Positions 1 through 9,116 of a DNA stretch of 64,000 bases are shown in pieces. The number at the start of each line of letters is the position of its first letter. Positions within the stretch are counted from its first letter, which is position 1. The notes below the pieces were generated by a model. It did no database searches. It saw only the letters and a program-made list of their open reading frames with translations, and was not told where the DNA came from. Source of the stretch: Prochlorococcus marinus str. SB (lineage in GTDB: Bacteria; Cyanobacteriota; Cyanobacteriia; PCC-6307; Cyanobiaceae); assembly GCF_000760115.1 (NCBI RefSeq), contig NZ_JNAS01000002.1, positions 620,001 to 684,000 of the forward strand, written 5' to 3'. Position numbers and translations under genes: made by a program.

Positions 1-78
1 AGCAATAAGATCATTTTTGAGATCTTGTTGAAGCCTAGATCCTAGATTAGAATCTTGATTTTGATTAGATTCAACCAA
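1..78 (-). CDS. DUF502 family membrane protein, N-terminal fragment (continues past left edge)
   Basis: Only the first 26 codons lie in the window, read leftward from position 78. The peptide begins VESNQNQDSNLGSRLQQD and goes on KNDLIA, which I recognise as the hydrophilic N-terminus that precedes the first membrane segment of cyanobacterial DUF502 proteins. Members are multi-pass membrane proteins of unknown function. A stop codon (TAA) in frame at 88-90 leaves only GTT, ATT and TTG as upstream choices, so initiation is most likely at TTG (76-78). No ATG and no Shine-Dalgarno sequence is visible. It is transcribed divergently from queG. The family call rests on recall of the N-terminal sequence; the rest of the gene is outside the window. 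Confidence 0.72.
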   Translation of the reverse strand, partial: MVESNQNQDSNLGSRLQQDLKNDLIA

Positions 79-222
79 AATAACGTTTTAACTATATTAA
101 CTTTACTAATAATTTAACTGTTTTTACTAATTTAAGATATATTTTTCTTAAATATATCTATTTTATTTATAAGTTTATTTTGCAAAAAGAACTTTTAAAA
201 GAAATGCTATAAAGAAAAAGAA
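79..222. promoter_or_regulatory. Divergent intergenic region between DUF502 gene and queG, with a perfect inverted repeat
   Basis: This 144-bp gap must hold the promoters for both divergent genes. It is extremely AT-rich. At 135-159 it contains a perfect 10-bp inverted repeat (AGATATATTT and AAATATATCT) around a 5-nt spacer. No clear -35/-10 pair can be assigned because TATA-like strings are everywhere. Whether the repeat is an operator or a transcript hairpin is not known. Confidence 0.45.
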
Positions 223-1179
223 ATGATTGATACGATTCAAGACAAAAAAGAAATAAGTAAAAAATTAAAAGAAAGAGCTATTTTTGAAGGTTTTACAGTT
301 GCCGGAATAGCTTCAGTGCCAGGAAGTTCGCGCGTAAAATTAAGAACCAATGCATTAGAAAGATGGTTATCAAATAACTATCATGCTGAAATGAAATGGA
401 TGGAAGCAGAAAAAAGAAAAAATATAGGCTCACTTTTTGAAGATGCAAAAAGTGTTTTAAGCGTTGGATTTACTTACATTAATTCACAAAACAGCAACAA
501 CAATTTCCTCAAGGTAGCTAAATTTAGTCAAGGTGAAGACTATCATAAAGTAATTCACAAAAAATTAAAGAATATTGGTCAATGGATCGACCTAAAAATT
601 CCTGATTGCAAATGGAAAATATGTGTTGATACCTCTCCGCTTCTCGAAAAAGCATGGGCAGAGGAAGCAGGGATTGGTTGGATAGGTAAAAATAGTAATT
701 TAATCAGCAAAAAAAATGGTTCTTGGTTTACTTTGGGTTTTATGATTCTCACAAAAGATTTAATGCCAGATAAACCTCATGAGTCACTTTGTGGAAAATG
801 TGATATTTGTATTGAACATTGTCCTACAAAAGCAATCGTAGAACCATTTGTAATACAATCAGATCTTTGCATTGCATATCACACAATAGAAAGCAGAGAT
901 AAAACTATTCCAAAGAAAATAGAAAAAAATTTAGGTGGATGGGTTGCAGGATGCGATATTTGTCAAGATGTTTGTCCATGGAATAAATCAGTGCCACACA
1001 ACAATAATCATGAAACCCAACCAAAAGAATGGATTAAAAATCTTAATATTGAGTCCCTCAATTGGGACGATAAAACGTGGCAAGAAAATCTTAAAGGAAC
1101 TACTTTAAAAAGAATTAAACCATGGATGTGGAAAAGAAATATACAAGCAAATATGAAGAATAAAAAAATTAAGATATGA
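223..1179 (+). CDS. queG: Epoxyqueuosine reductase QueG
   Basis: QueG reduces epoxyqueuosine to queuosine in the wobble position of GUN-decoding tRNAs, using cobalamin and two 4Fe-4S clusters in the cytosol. The 318-residue protein has the family's catalytic-region motif CVDTSPLLEKAWAEEAG (the Asp is residue 136). It has a ferredoxin-like pair of cluster motifs: C190, C193, C196, C200 and C216, C244, C247, C251. It is somewhat shorter than the roughly 370-380 residues of E. coli QueG because it lacks the C-terminal HEAT-like repeats. The stop overlaps the start of the next gene by 4 bp (ATGA), so the two are probably co-transcribed. Other queuosine genes, queC and queE, lie at 42-43.6 kb on the far side of the origin. 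Confidence 0.93.
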   Translation: MIDTIQDKKEISKKLKERAIFEGFTVAGIASVPGSSRVKLRTNALERWLSNNYHAEMKWMEAEKRKNIGSLFEDAKSVLSVGFTYINSQNSNNNFLKVAKFSQGEDYHKVIHKKLKNIGQWIDLKIPDCKWKICVDTSPLLEKAWAEEAGIGWIGKNSNLISKKNGSWFTLGFMILTKDLMPDKPHESLCGKCDICIEHCPTKAIVEPFVIQSDLCIAYHTIESRDKTIPKKIEKNLGGWVAGCDICQDVCPWNKSVPHNNNHETQPKEWIKNLNIESLNWDDKTWQENLKGTTLKRIKPWMWKRNIQANMKNKKIKI

Positions 1180-2033
1180 AGTCGTTTTTTAAAAAAACAA
1201 TCTGGATCTCCTTGATCTGTTTTTATTTTTTTCAAATAGAAATAGTTCGAGCAATAGTTCCCTATTATTATTTCCCAACAAAAAAAAATTTACAAAAGCA
1301 AAGTTTATATATAGGCAAAAATGCATATCAACTACTTTATTTTGGTCAATATGAAGACAGTCTTAACTTAGCCAAATTAGCAGTAAAAATAAATGCAAAA
1401 GATGAAAAACTATGGTTGATTTTGGCTGAAGCACAAATAGCTAACAAAGAATACAAAAACGCATTAAGTTCTCTACATAAAGCAGAACTGATCAATTCAA
1501 ATATTAGTGAAATATATTTTGCTAAAAGTAATGTTTACTTAAAAATTTCTCAACAGACAAAAGCAAAGAATGCTTTGGAAAAAGGAATAAACATTGAACC
1601 AAATAATCACAAAGCTATTTTTCAATTAGGAAATATTTTATTAATGGAAAAAAATTATTTGGGAGCTATCAAATTGTTTGATAAGTCTATAAAAATAAAG
1701 CCTGATTTCTGGCAAGCAATAAACAATCAAGGTTTAGCTTATTTCGAAAAAAACAAAGTGAATCTCGCAAGCAAACTTTTTGAAAGTGCAATCTCAATCG
1801 AGGAGAATGCTGAACCATTACTAGGCCTAGCCTCATGTATAAATATCCAAGATAATAAATTGGCAATTAAGCTAGCAAAAAAAGCTTTGGCTAAAGATCC
1901 CAAATATGTTAATTATGATTATAGAAAAGAACAGTTATGGGGAGAAAAATTACAAGCCTCTACAGAAATTCTTTTACAAAATGAACAACTAAAAAAAGAT
2001 GTAATACTGGCAAAATCCAAAATAATTGAATGA
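1176..2033 (+). CDS. TPR-repeat protein, probably secreted or membrane-anchored
   Basis: The 285-residue product starts with a basic, then hydrophobic segment ending near residue 27 (SFFKKTIWISLICFYFFQ...), which looks like a signal peptide or membrane anchor. From about residue 38 to 210 it consists of about five tetratricopeptide repeats, recognisable by the recurring Ala/Gly-Tyr/Phe spacing (for example LAEAQIANKEYKNALS and LGNILLMEKNYLGAIKLFD). TPRs act as protein-protein scaffolds, so the protein probably works at the membrane or in the periplasm. It is translationally coupled to queG through an ATGA overlap and precedes the topoisomerase gene by 83 bp. The partner and pathway are unknown. 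Confidence 0.82.
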   Translation: MKSFFKKTIWISLICFYFFQIEIVRAIVPYYYFPTKKNLQKQSLYIGKNAYQLLYFGQYEDSLNLAKLAVKINAKDEKLWLILAEAQIANKEYKNALSSLHKAELINSNISEIYFAKSNVYLKISQQTKAKNALEKGINIEPNNHKAIFQLGNILLMEKNYLGAIKLFDKSIKIKPDFWQAINNQGLAYFEKNKVNLASKLFESAISIEENAEPLLGLASCINIQDNKLAIKLAKKALAKDPKYVNYDYRKEQLWGEKLQASTEILLQNEQLKKDVILAKSKIIE

Positions 2034-2116
2034 TCTTAATGTTCAATACTGGTAAATATTATTTTACCTATTAGTCTTAATTTAGTTAATTAATAATTAT
2101 TCAAGTATGCGCTCTA

Positions 2117-4558
2117 ATGGATAAGAAAAACTTCACTTCCATCTCGCTTCAAGAAGAAATGCAACGTTCTTATTTGGAGTATGCAATGAGCGTCATAGTT
2201 GGACGTGCGTTGCCTGATGCAAGAGATGGTCTTAAGCCTGTACAAAGAAGAATCATATTCGCGATGTATGAATTAGGTTTAACTCCTGATAAACCATTCA
2301 GGAAGTGTGCAAGAGTTGTTGGAGATGTACTTGGAAAATACCATCCTCATGGAGATCAAGCAGTTTACGATGCATTAGTAAAGCTTGTACAAAATTTCTC
2401 AACTAAATATCCTACTCTTGACGGGCATGGGAATTTTGGATCTGTGGATAATGATCCGCCGGCAGCAATGAGGTATACAGAGACCAGATTAGCTCCAATA
2501 GCTCATAAAGGATTTCTTGAAGAAATTGCATCAGAAACAGTAACCTTTTCAAATAACTTTGACGGTTCTCAAAAAGAACCAGATGTTCTTCCAGCTCAAC
2601 TTCCATTTTTATTGTTGAACGGCTCATCAGGTATTGCTGTTGGGATGGCAACAAATATTCCGCCTCATAACCTTGGCGAAATTGTAGATGGTTTAGTTGC
2701 CTTAGTTAAAAATAAAGATATTAGTGATAAAAAACTTTCTAACATTATCAAAGGACCTGATTTTCCTACAGGCGGAGAATTAATTTATAGTCATGCGATA
2801 GAAGAACTTTATCAAACTGGAAAAGGATCAATAACTATAAGAGGAGTTGTAAATACTGAAGAGGTAAATTTAGGCAAAGGGAAACATAAAAAGAATGCAA
2901 TAATCATTACTGAACTTCCTTACCAAATTAATAAAGCAGGTTGGATTGAAAAACTCGCAGAACTTGTTAATTCGGGCAAAATTATTGGGATTTCTGATAT
3001 TAGAGATGAGAGCGACAGAGATGGAATGAGAATTGTAATAGAACTAAAAAAAGATTCTAATACTGAACTTGTTATTTCTAATTTATATAAAAAAACAACT
3101 CTCCAAACAAACTTTGGAGCAATATTCTTAGCCTTAATTAAAGGCAAACCTGTACAACTAAATCTGAAAAAATATCTCAACTATTTTCTTGAATTTAGAG
3201 AAGAAACAATTAGAAAAAGAACTTTTTATTTTCTAAAAAACACTCTTGATAAACTAGAAATATCAGAAGGTTTATCTAAAGCTACAAAAAACATAAAAAA
3301 AGTTATCGCGATTATAGAAGAATCAGAAAATTCTGTGCAAGCTAGATCAAAATTAGTAGAAAATTTTTTCTTAAGTGAAAAACAGGCAAATTCAGTTTTG
3401 GATATGCCACTAAAAAAATTAACAAATCTAGAAAAAAATCAAATTGATAACGATATAAAAAATTTAGAAGAAAAAAAGAATTATTTTCAAAAATTGTTGA
3501 ACGAAAGAGAATTATTACTTGAATTGCTTATAGAAGAATTATTAATATTAAAGAAAAAATACAATGTTAAACGTAAAACAAGAATAATTAAAAATATAAA
3601 TCAAAATGAAGAATTAGAAACGCTTAATAATCAGATATTAGAAGACTTTATAAATAAAAAAACAAAATTATACATAGACAATAGACTTTATTTAAAAAGG
3701 ATGATTTTTGGTAATTACAAGAAATCATTTGAAGTTGTAAATAAAATTATAGATAATAAAAATATTCAAAAATTTATATGTAATATTGAAAAAAATATAA
3801 AATTAATTGGAATAACAAATACGGGAAAAGTATTAAATATTGATTGGGAATCAAATTTTAATAAAGAATATAAATTAGATAATAAAATTCTTGGAAATAT
3901 TCATCCTAGTGAAATAATAAATTTTCACTCAATTAAAAAAGACATTTTAAATTATTTATGCATATTAAATTCAGATGGTAGATTTAAAAAAGTTTTATTT
4001 GATGAAGATATGATTAAAAGCAATAGATCTTTCACTATTACAAAATTAAAAAATAATTTAAAAACAATTGATTCTTTTATTTCTAATGAAAGGAAAGATT
4101 TAGTAATATTAACCTCGATAGGAAGAATTTTTAAATTTAATTTATCAAATAAATTTTTAACACCAACTTCTAAACAATCCCAAGGTTTAATCATTGCAAA
4201 ACTTTTACCATCTGAAAAAATCGTTTCTTGTTGTCCATTTAATGATGGAGAAAATATTTTTTTAATATCTAAACAAGGAAAAATCTTTTGCATAAATAGT
4301 AATGAAATTTACTGCTCACATGAATACAGTTTGGGATATTTAAATGAAAAAACCCAACTTAAAAACGATTACTTCCTCAAAATTATGGCAAGTAACCATT
4401 TCCTAGATATCGAAACTAATAAAAATAAATCTGCAAGATTAGACCTAAATAAATTAAATTTCAAATCCCATAAATCAAACTTTTTAATTGATTTTTTAAA
4501 ATTAGATAATGATGAATACCTTGAAAATTGTTTCCGACTTGAAAACTTTCTCGACTAA
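2117..4558 (+). CDS. Type IIA topoisomerase subunit A (GyrA/ParC-like paralogue)
   Basis: Breakage-reunion subunit of a type IIA topoisomerase, 813 residues. The N-terminal half is strongly conserved: [16 protein letters not shown] at 31-46, HPHGD at 76-80, and the catalytic tyrosine Y120 in AAMRYTE. The C-terminal half (from about 500) should form the beta-pinwheel that wraps DNA, but it is very Lys/Asn/Ile-rich and divergent. The GyrA box (QRRGGRG) that defines true gyrase is not visible; the expected place, after [17 protein letters not shown], carries none of its glycines. This suggests a ParC-like decatenase or relaxed gyrase paralogue rather than canonical GyrA. The 3' end overlaps purF by 4 bp, tail to tail. 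Commonly annotated as DNA gyrase/topoisomerase IV subunit A. Confidence 0.9.
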   Translation: MDKKNFTSISLQEEMQRSYLEYAMSVIVGRALPDARDGLKPVQRRIIFAMYELGLTPDKPFRKCARVVGDVLGKYHPHGDQAVYDALVKLVQNFSTKYPTLDGHGNFGSVDNDPPAAMRYTETRLAPIAHKGFLEEIASETVTFSNNFDGSQKEPDVLPAQLPFLLLNGSSGIAVGMATNIPPHNLGEIVDGLVALVKNKDISDKKLSNIIKGPDFPTGGELIYSHAIEELYQTGKGSITIRGVVNTEEVNLGKGKHKKNAIIITELPYQINKAGWIEKLAELVNSGKIIGISDIRDESDRDGMRIVIELKKDSNTELVISNLYKKTTLQTNFGAIFLALIKGKPVQLNLKKYLNYFLEFREETIRKRTFYFLKNTLDKLEISEGLSKATKNIKKVIAIIEESENSVQARSKLVENFFLSEKQANSVLDMPLKKLTNLEKNQIDNDIKNLEEKKNYFQKLLNERELLLELLIEELLILKKKYNVKRKTRIIKNINQNEELETLNNQILEDFINKKTKLYIDNRLYLKRMIFGNYKKSFEVVNKIIDNKNIQKFICNIEKNIKLIGITNTGKVLNIDWESNFNKEYKLDNKILGNIHPSEIINFHSIKKDILNYLCILNSDGRFKKVLFDEDMIKSNRSFTITKLKNNLKTIDSFISNERKDLVILTSIGRIFKFNLSNKFLTPTSKQSQGLIIAKLLPSEKIVSCCPFNDGENIFLISKQGKIFCINSNEIYCSHEYSLGYLNEKTQLKNDYFLKIMASNHFLDIETNKNKSARLDLNKLNFKSHKSNFLIDFLKLDNDEYLENCFRLENFLD

Positions 4559-6015
4559 GATTTATATTCATTTTCAACCCAATTTAAGTATTCTTGACTT
4601 ACTGTTCCAGTTACATAATCACCAGTAAAACAACTCATCTCTAAACCTTTAATATGAGAATCACCAATTATAGATTTACGCAAACTTTCAACACTTTGAT
4701 AAACAAGGTTATCAATTTCAAGTTTATCGGCGATTTCACTTGTTGTTCTATTGTGAGCTATTAATTCATCTCTATTGGGCATATTAATTCCATAAACATG
4801 GGGATAACGAACGGGAGGAGCTGCTGATGTAAAAAAAACTTTATTTGCTCCTGCATCTTTAGCCATCTGGACAATTTCTTTTGAAGTAGTACCTCTTACT
4901 ATCGAGTCATCAACAATTAATACATTTTTATTTTTAAACTCTGCACTCATGGCATTTAATTTTTGCCTTACAGATTTCTTACGTTTCTGCTGACCAGGCA
5001 TTATGAATGTTCTACCAACATATCTATTTTTAAAAAAACCTTCCCTATATTCTATCCCTAACTGTCTTGCAACTTGCATTGCCGCGGGTCGTGAAGAATC
5101 AGGAATAGGCATAACTACATCAATATCTCCAGAATTGATTGTTTCTTTTATTGTTTCTGCTAGATAATCTCCCATCTTTAACCGAGCTTTATAAACTGAA
5201 ATTCCATTCATAATTGAATCTGGCCTAGCTAAGTAAACATATTCAAAAGCACAGGGAAATAACATTGGATTTTCAGAACATTGTTTAGAGAAAAACTCTC
5301 CATCAAGATTTATAAAAACAGCTTCTCCAGGATCTACATCTCTCACTACTTCATAATCATTATTCTCAAGTACTAAAGATTCGCTTGCAACCATCCATTC
5401 TTCTTTTTTTGTAGTTAATGAAAGTCTTTTCCCTATGACTAAAGGCCTAATACCAAAAGGATCTCTAAATGCTAATAAACCATGTCCTGAAATTAACGCA
5501 ATTGAAGCATATGACCCCTGAATTCTTTTATGTAAAGATTTGACCGCATTAAAAATAATATCAGGTTCTAATTCTTGATTATGAATTTGTTCTTGTAATT
5601 CTGTCGCAAATACATTTAACAACATTTCAGTATCACTTGAAGAATTTGTATGCCGCTTGTCGACATTAAATAACTGTTTTTCTAAATCTCTGGTATTAGT
5701 CAAATTTCCATTATGTATCAAAACAATTCCATAAGGAGCATTAACATAAAAAGGCTGTGCTTCTTCTATACTTTCTGCTGATCCCTTTGTTGCATACCTA
5801 ACATGACCCAATCCAATTTTGCCAATTAAATTCCTCATATCCCTAGTTCTATAAGCAGTATTAACCTGACCTTTAACCTTATGTATATGAAAAACAGTAT
5901 TTTCCATTGTTGCTATACCTGTTGAATCTTGACCTCTATGCTGCAAAAGCAAAAGACTATCGTAAATTTGTTGATTTACATCATTTGAAGAAACAATTCC
6001 AACTATTCCGCACAT
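4555..6015 (-). CDS. purF: Amidophosphoribosyltransferase PurF
   Basis: First committed step of purine synthesis: PRPP and glutamine give 5-phosphoribosylamine. The protein has 486 residues. Cys2, directly after the initiator Met, is the N-terminal nucleophile of the glutaminase domain (CGIVGIV), so there is no propeptide. The PRPP loop [15 protein letters not shown] lies at 364-378. Of the four Cys that bind a 4Fe-4S cluster in the Bacillus-type enzyme, C255 is retained, the second position reads RYPHVYG and the C-terminal pair is reduced to one Cys, so this resembles the cluster-free E. coli type. It lies 49 bp downstream of purL on the same strand, probably one operon. Its stop overlaps the convergent topoisomerase gene. 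Confidence 0.97.
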   Translation of the reverse strand: MCGIVGIVSSNDVNQQIYDSLLLLQHRGQDSTGIATMENTVFHIHKVKGQVNTAYRTRDMRNLIGKIGLGHVRYATKGSAESIEEAQPFYVNAPYGIVLIHNGNLTNTRDLEKQLFNVDKRHTNSSSDTEMLLNVFATELQEQIHNQELEPDIIFNAVKSLHKRIQGSYASIALISGHGLLAFRDPFGIRPLVIGKRLSLTTKKEEWMVASESLVLENNDYEVVRDVDPGEAVFINLDGEFFSKQCSENPMLFPCAFEYVYLARPDSIMNGISVYKARLKMGDYLAETIKETINSGDIDVVMPIPDSSRPAAMQVARQLGIEYREGFFKNRYVGRTFIMPGQQKRKKSVRQKLNAMSAEFKNKNVLIVDDSIVRGTTSKEIVQMAKDAGANKVFFTSAAPPVRYPHVYGINMPNRDELIAHNRTTSEIADKLEIDNLVYQSVESLRKSIIGDSHIKGLEMSCFTGDYVTGTVSQEYLNWVENEYKS

Positions 6016-6064
6016 AACTCTTAATATCTTAAAATGATAAGTAGTTGAGAAATGTTTTTCATAT

Positions 6065-8404
6065 TTAAAAGTAATCTGAAATACTATTATTAAATTTTTC
6101 GGTTAATTCCTCAACCCTAATATTGCAAATATTTTTTTCGTTGATTTTTATCTTCAGCGTGTCACTAGATACATATCCTATTTTTTCTACATAAACACTT
6201 GGTGGGAAATTTATTTGATTTTGTTTTAAAAAATTAAACCATTCATTTTGTTTCATTTTACTAATTGAAAAAATAATTCTTGACCCCCCTTCGGCAAACA
6301 ATAAATTATCAAATCTATTGACATCATTTCCTAATTCTATAGTTGCACCCCTTGAGGACAAAATGCAAGACTCTGCTAAGGCTATAGCTAAACCTCCGTC
6401 GCTGATATCGTGCGAAGAAACTACAAGACTATTTAAAATCGCATTTCTTAAAAAACTCTGGCAAAACTTTTCATCCAACAAATCTATTTTTGGAGGCCGA
6501 CCTGTAATTTCCCCATGAAAATATTCCAAATAAGAACTAGCTGCAATTTTTATTTCTGATTTGGAAGAACCAATTAACCAGATTTCATCTTCAATATTTT
6601 TCCATTCACTACTTATAGCTTTTTCGACATTATCTATCTTTCCAACCATTCCAATAACAGGTGTAGGATTGATAGGAGTAATAAGATTATCTTTATTTTT
6701 TGATTCATTATATAAAGATACATTTCCTCCTGTAACAGGAGTTTCTAAAGCTTTACAAGCTTCAGTAATTCCATTACATGAAGATGAAAGTTGCCAATAT
6801 CCAATTTCATTCTCAGGGGAAGAAAAATTTAAATTATTTGTGATTGCTACTGGTTCAGCACCAACACAACTAACATTTCTAGCGGACTCTGCAACGGCAG
6901 CGATAGATCCTCTAAAAGGATCAAGCGCAACCCATCTACTATTGCAATCAACTGAAGCAGCGACACCAGAAAATACTTTACTTTTATTTTTATTATTTTG
7001 TTCCCTTAGTCTTACTACGGCTGCATCTGACTTTCCAGGTTTAAAAACTGTATTTGCCTGAACTTGAGAATCATATTGTTTATAAATCCATCGTTTAGAA
7101 GCTATTGATGGATTAGAGAGTAGTTTTAAAATGATTTCTGAAAAAGAAAAATTCTTATTTTCCTTCAATGAAAATATTTTTTGCTCATGAATTTCTGGTA
7201 AATCATTTTCTTTCCATTCCCATTTATTTAAAAGATCATCTGGTGGTTTATTAATCACATTGTGAAAATTGACAGGAGTATCATCAGATAAGGCAGAAGT
7301 AGGTATTTGGGCCACAATTTTACCTTTATGAGAAATAATTACTTCATTAGTTCCTATCACTTCACCAATAACACTGGCATATAATCCCCATTTATTAAAT
7401 TTTTCAATAAGATCATTAATTTTTTCTTCTTTAACGACAAACAACATTCTTTCTTGCGATTCAGATAATAAATACTGGTATGAGGACATATCATCTTCTC
7501 TAGAAGGGACCAAATCTAAATCGATAGATATCCCTAAATTTCCATTTGCGGCCATTTCTGCGCTACTGCATGTTAAACCTGCAGCACCCATATCTTGAGC
7601 TGCAATTACATCCCCTGTCTTGAAAGCATCCAAACAAGCTTCAATAAGACTTTTCTCAACAAATGGATCACCTACCTGAACAGCAGGTCTATCATCCAAT
7701 GAAGTTGTTGTTAATTCTGAACTAGCAAAACTAGCACCACCAACACCATCTCTGCCAGTTGTATTACCAACATATAAAACTGGTGATCCTACATTTTGAG
7801 CGCCAGAACAAACGATTTCCTCAGTCTCTAAAAGACCTAAAGCCATAACATTCACTAGAGGATTTCCAGAGTAACTATCATCGAAGTCAATTTCACCTCC
7901 AATAGTCGGCACGCCTACACAATTCCCATAATGTGAAATACCAGATACAACTCCTCGTAGTAAATCAACATTTGATGATTTATCAAGGTTACCGAATCTC
8001 AATGAATTCAAAACTGCAATTGGCCTTGCGCCCATGGTAAATATATCTCTTAAAATTCCTCCTACTCCTGTTGCTGCGCCTTGAAAAGGTTCAATAGCAG
8101 AGGGATGATTGTGACTTTCTATTTTAAAAACAAGTTTTTGATTATTTCCAACATCAATAACGCCAGCATTTTCTCCGGGTCCAACTAAAACATTTTTACC
8201 TTTAGTGGGAAACTTAGATAGTAAAGGTTTTGAATTTCTATAACAACAATGTTCGGACCACATAACGCCAAACATGCCTAATTCCGTTCTGTTAGGTTTT
8301 CTCTCTAATCTTTTGCAAATTTCTTCGTAATCTTTAAGTGTTAAATTTTCAACTTTTAGTGCTTCATTAAGATCATATAGATCATTATTTTCTTGATTTA
8401 TCAT
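6065..8404 (-). CDS. purL: Phosphoribosylformylglycinamidine synthase subunit PurL
   Basis: Catalyses ATP-dependent conversion of FGAR to FGAM in purine synthesis, together with separate PurQ and PurS subunits. The 779-residue length is that of the small PurL type rather than the 1300-residue fused enzyme. Visible motifs are SEHCCYRNSK near residue 50, the His-containing ESHNHPSAIEPFQGAATGVGG around 97-117 and the Gly-rich segments GVGGASF and DMGAAGLTCSSAEMA. Start is ATG at 8404. It lies between the PRC-barrel gene (3 bp away) and purF in a leftward run starting at dnaN, so purine genes are probably read from a transcript beginning near the origin. Confidence 0.97.
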   Translation of the reverse strand: MINQENNDLYDLNEALKVENLTLKDYEEICKRLERKPNRTELGMFGVMWSEHCCYRNSKPLLSKFPTKGKNVLVGPGENAGVIDVGNNQKLVFKIESHNHPSAIEPFQGAATGVGGILRDIFTMGARPIAVLNSLRFGNLDKSSNVDLLRGVVSGISHYGNCVGVPTIGGEIDFDDSYSGNPLVNVMALGLLETEEIVCSGAQNVGSPVLYVGNTTGRDGVGGASFASSELTTTSLDDRPAVQVGDPFVEKSLIEACLDAFKTGDVIAAQDMGAAGLTCSSAEMAANGNLGISIDLDLVPSREDDMSSYQYLLSESQERMLFVVKEEKINDLIEKFNKWGLYASVIGEVIGTNEVIISHKGKIVAQIPTSALSDDTPVNFHNVINKPPDDLLNKWEWKENDLPEIHEQKIFSLKENKNFSFSEIILKLLSNPSIASKRWIYKQYDSQVQANTVFKPGKSDAAVVRLREQNNKNKSKVFSGVAASVDCNSRWVALDPFRGSIAAVAESARNVSCVGAEPVAITNNLNFSSPENEIGYWQLSSSCNGITEACKALETPVTGGNVSLYNESKNKDNLITPINPTPVIGMVGKIDNVEKAISSEWKNIEDEIWLIGSSKSEIKIAASSYLEYFHGEITGRPPKIDLLDEKFCQSFLRNAILNSLVVSSHDISDGGLAIALAESCILSSRGATIELGNDVNRFDNLLFAEGGSRIIFSISKMKQNEWFNFLKQNQINFPPSVYVEKIGYVSSDTLKIKINEKNICNIRVEELTEKFNNSISDYF

Positions 8405-8407
8405 TAT

Positions 8408-9115
8408 TTATATCCAAGGGTCATCTTCATTTTTTTCACTAGACGGTATAGAGGATCTATTATTATTATAAAAACTTTTTTGTTTAAAATCTAAGTTTTG
8501 GCTAATATCTTCATCTTCTTCAAGCCATTCCTCTAGTCTATTAGAAGCGATATTTTTCATATCATCAAATCTATCAAAAATTTTTTTCCCTTTTTGCATA
8601 AATTCATTTTTAATACTTGATTTTATTAAAGGTAAATCATCTAAAGAATTACTTTTACAGAATACTAATCCCGGTTGTTGGTCATTGATATTATCAATAG
8701 TTAATTTCCATCTACTAGAACCTGGAATCTTAGGATTAGATCTAGAAACTGAGTAATATTTAATTTTTCCCGTTTTCATTTCAAATAAAAAATCTGCAAT
8801 AACTCCTATTTTTGATCCATTTATATTTATAAGATTAGCTTCTATTAAAGTTGGAAACCTATTTAAAGTTGCTAAATCCGAAATAGCTGGATCGCCTTTG
8901 ACATAAATTTCATTATCTATTATTTGAGTAATTTGATTTAATCGCCAAACATTTCTTTTTAAATCAAAATTTGAAGGACGAGAAGACCACCCTAAAATCC
9001 GGTGAACTGGAGGATGCATCCAAACATTTTCACCATTTCCATAATTAAGGACCATATTACCCTTAACACTATAATTTAATAATTCACTTAATAAAATTTC
9101 TTTAGGTAATTTCAA
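8408..9115 (-). CDS. PRC-barrel domain protein of unknown function
   Basis: The protein has 235 residues and sits directly between dnaN (1 bp gap) and purL (3 bp gap). Two PRC-barrel-like segments can be made out. The first (about 10-75) has LLNYSVKGNMVLNYGNGENVW; the second (about 85-145) has the typical PRC core SKIGVIADFLFEMKTGKIKYYSVSR. The remainder (about 150-235) is charged and unstructured, ending in an acidic serine-rich tail (SEKNEDDPWI). PRC barrels occur in RimM, the photosynthetic reaction-centre H subunit and many cyanobacterial proteins that bind RNA or other proteins. The position next to dnaN is conserved in Prochlorococcus as I recall it, but no function can be assigned. Confidence 0.82.
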   Translation of the reverse strand: MKLPKEILLSELLNYSVKGNMVLNYGNGENVWMHPPVHRILGWSSRPSNFDLKRNVWRLNQITQIIDNEIYVKGDPAISDLATLNRFPTLIEANLININGSKIGVIADFLFEMKTGKIKYYSVSRSNPKIPGSSRWKLTIDNINDQQPGLVFCKSNSLDDLPLIKSSIKNEFMQKGKKIFDRFDDMKNIASNRLEEWLEEDEDISQNLDFKQKSFYNNNRSSIPSSEKNEDDPWI

Positions 9116-9116
9116 A

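Noticed and set aside
2051-2068. GGTAAA/TTTACC stem after the TPR gene as a terminator
   Set aside because: Six A/T-rich pairs with no following T run; cannot be distinguished from chance.
6561-7061. 166-codon open frame antisense to purL
   Set aside because: Lies wholly within the strongly conserved purL coding sequence; its composition is that of a complementary-strand shadow and no family features are seen.
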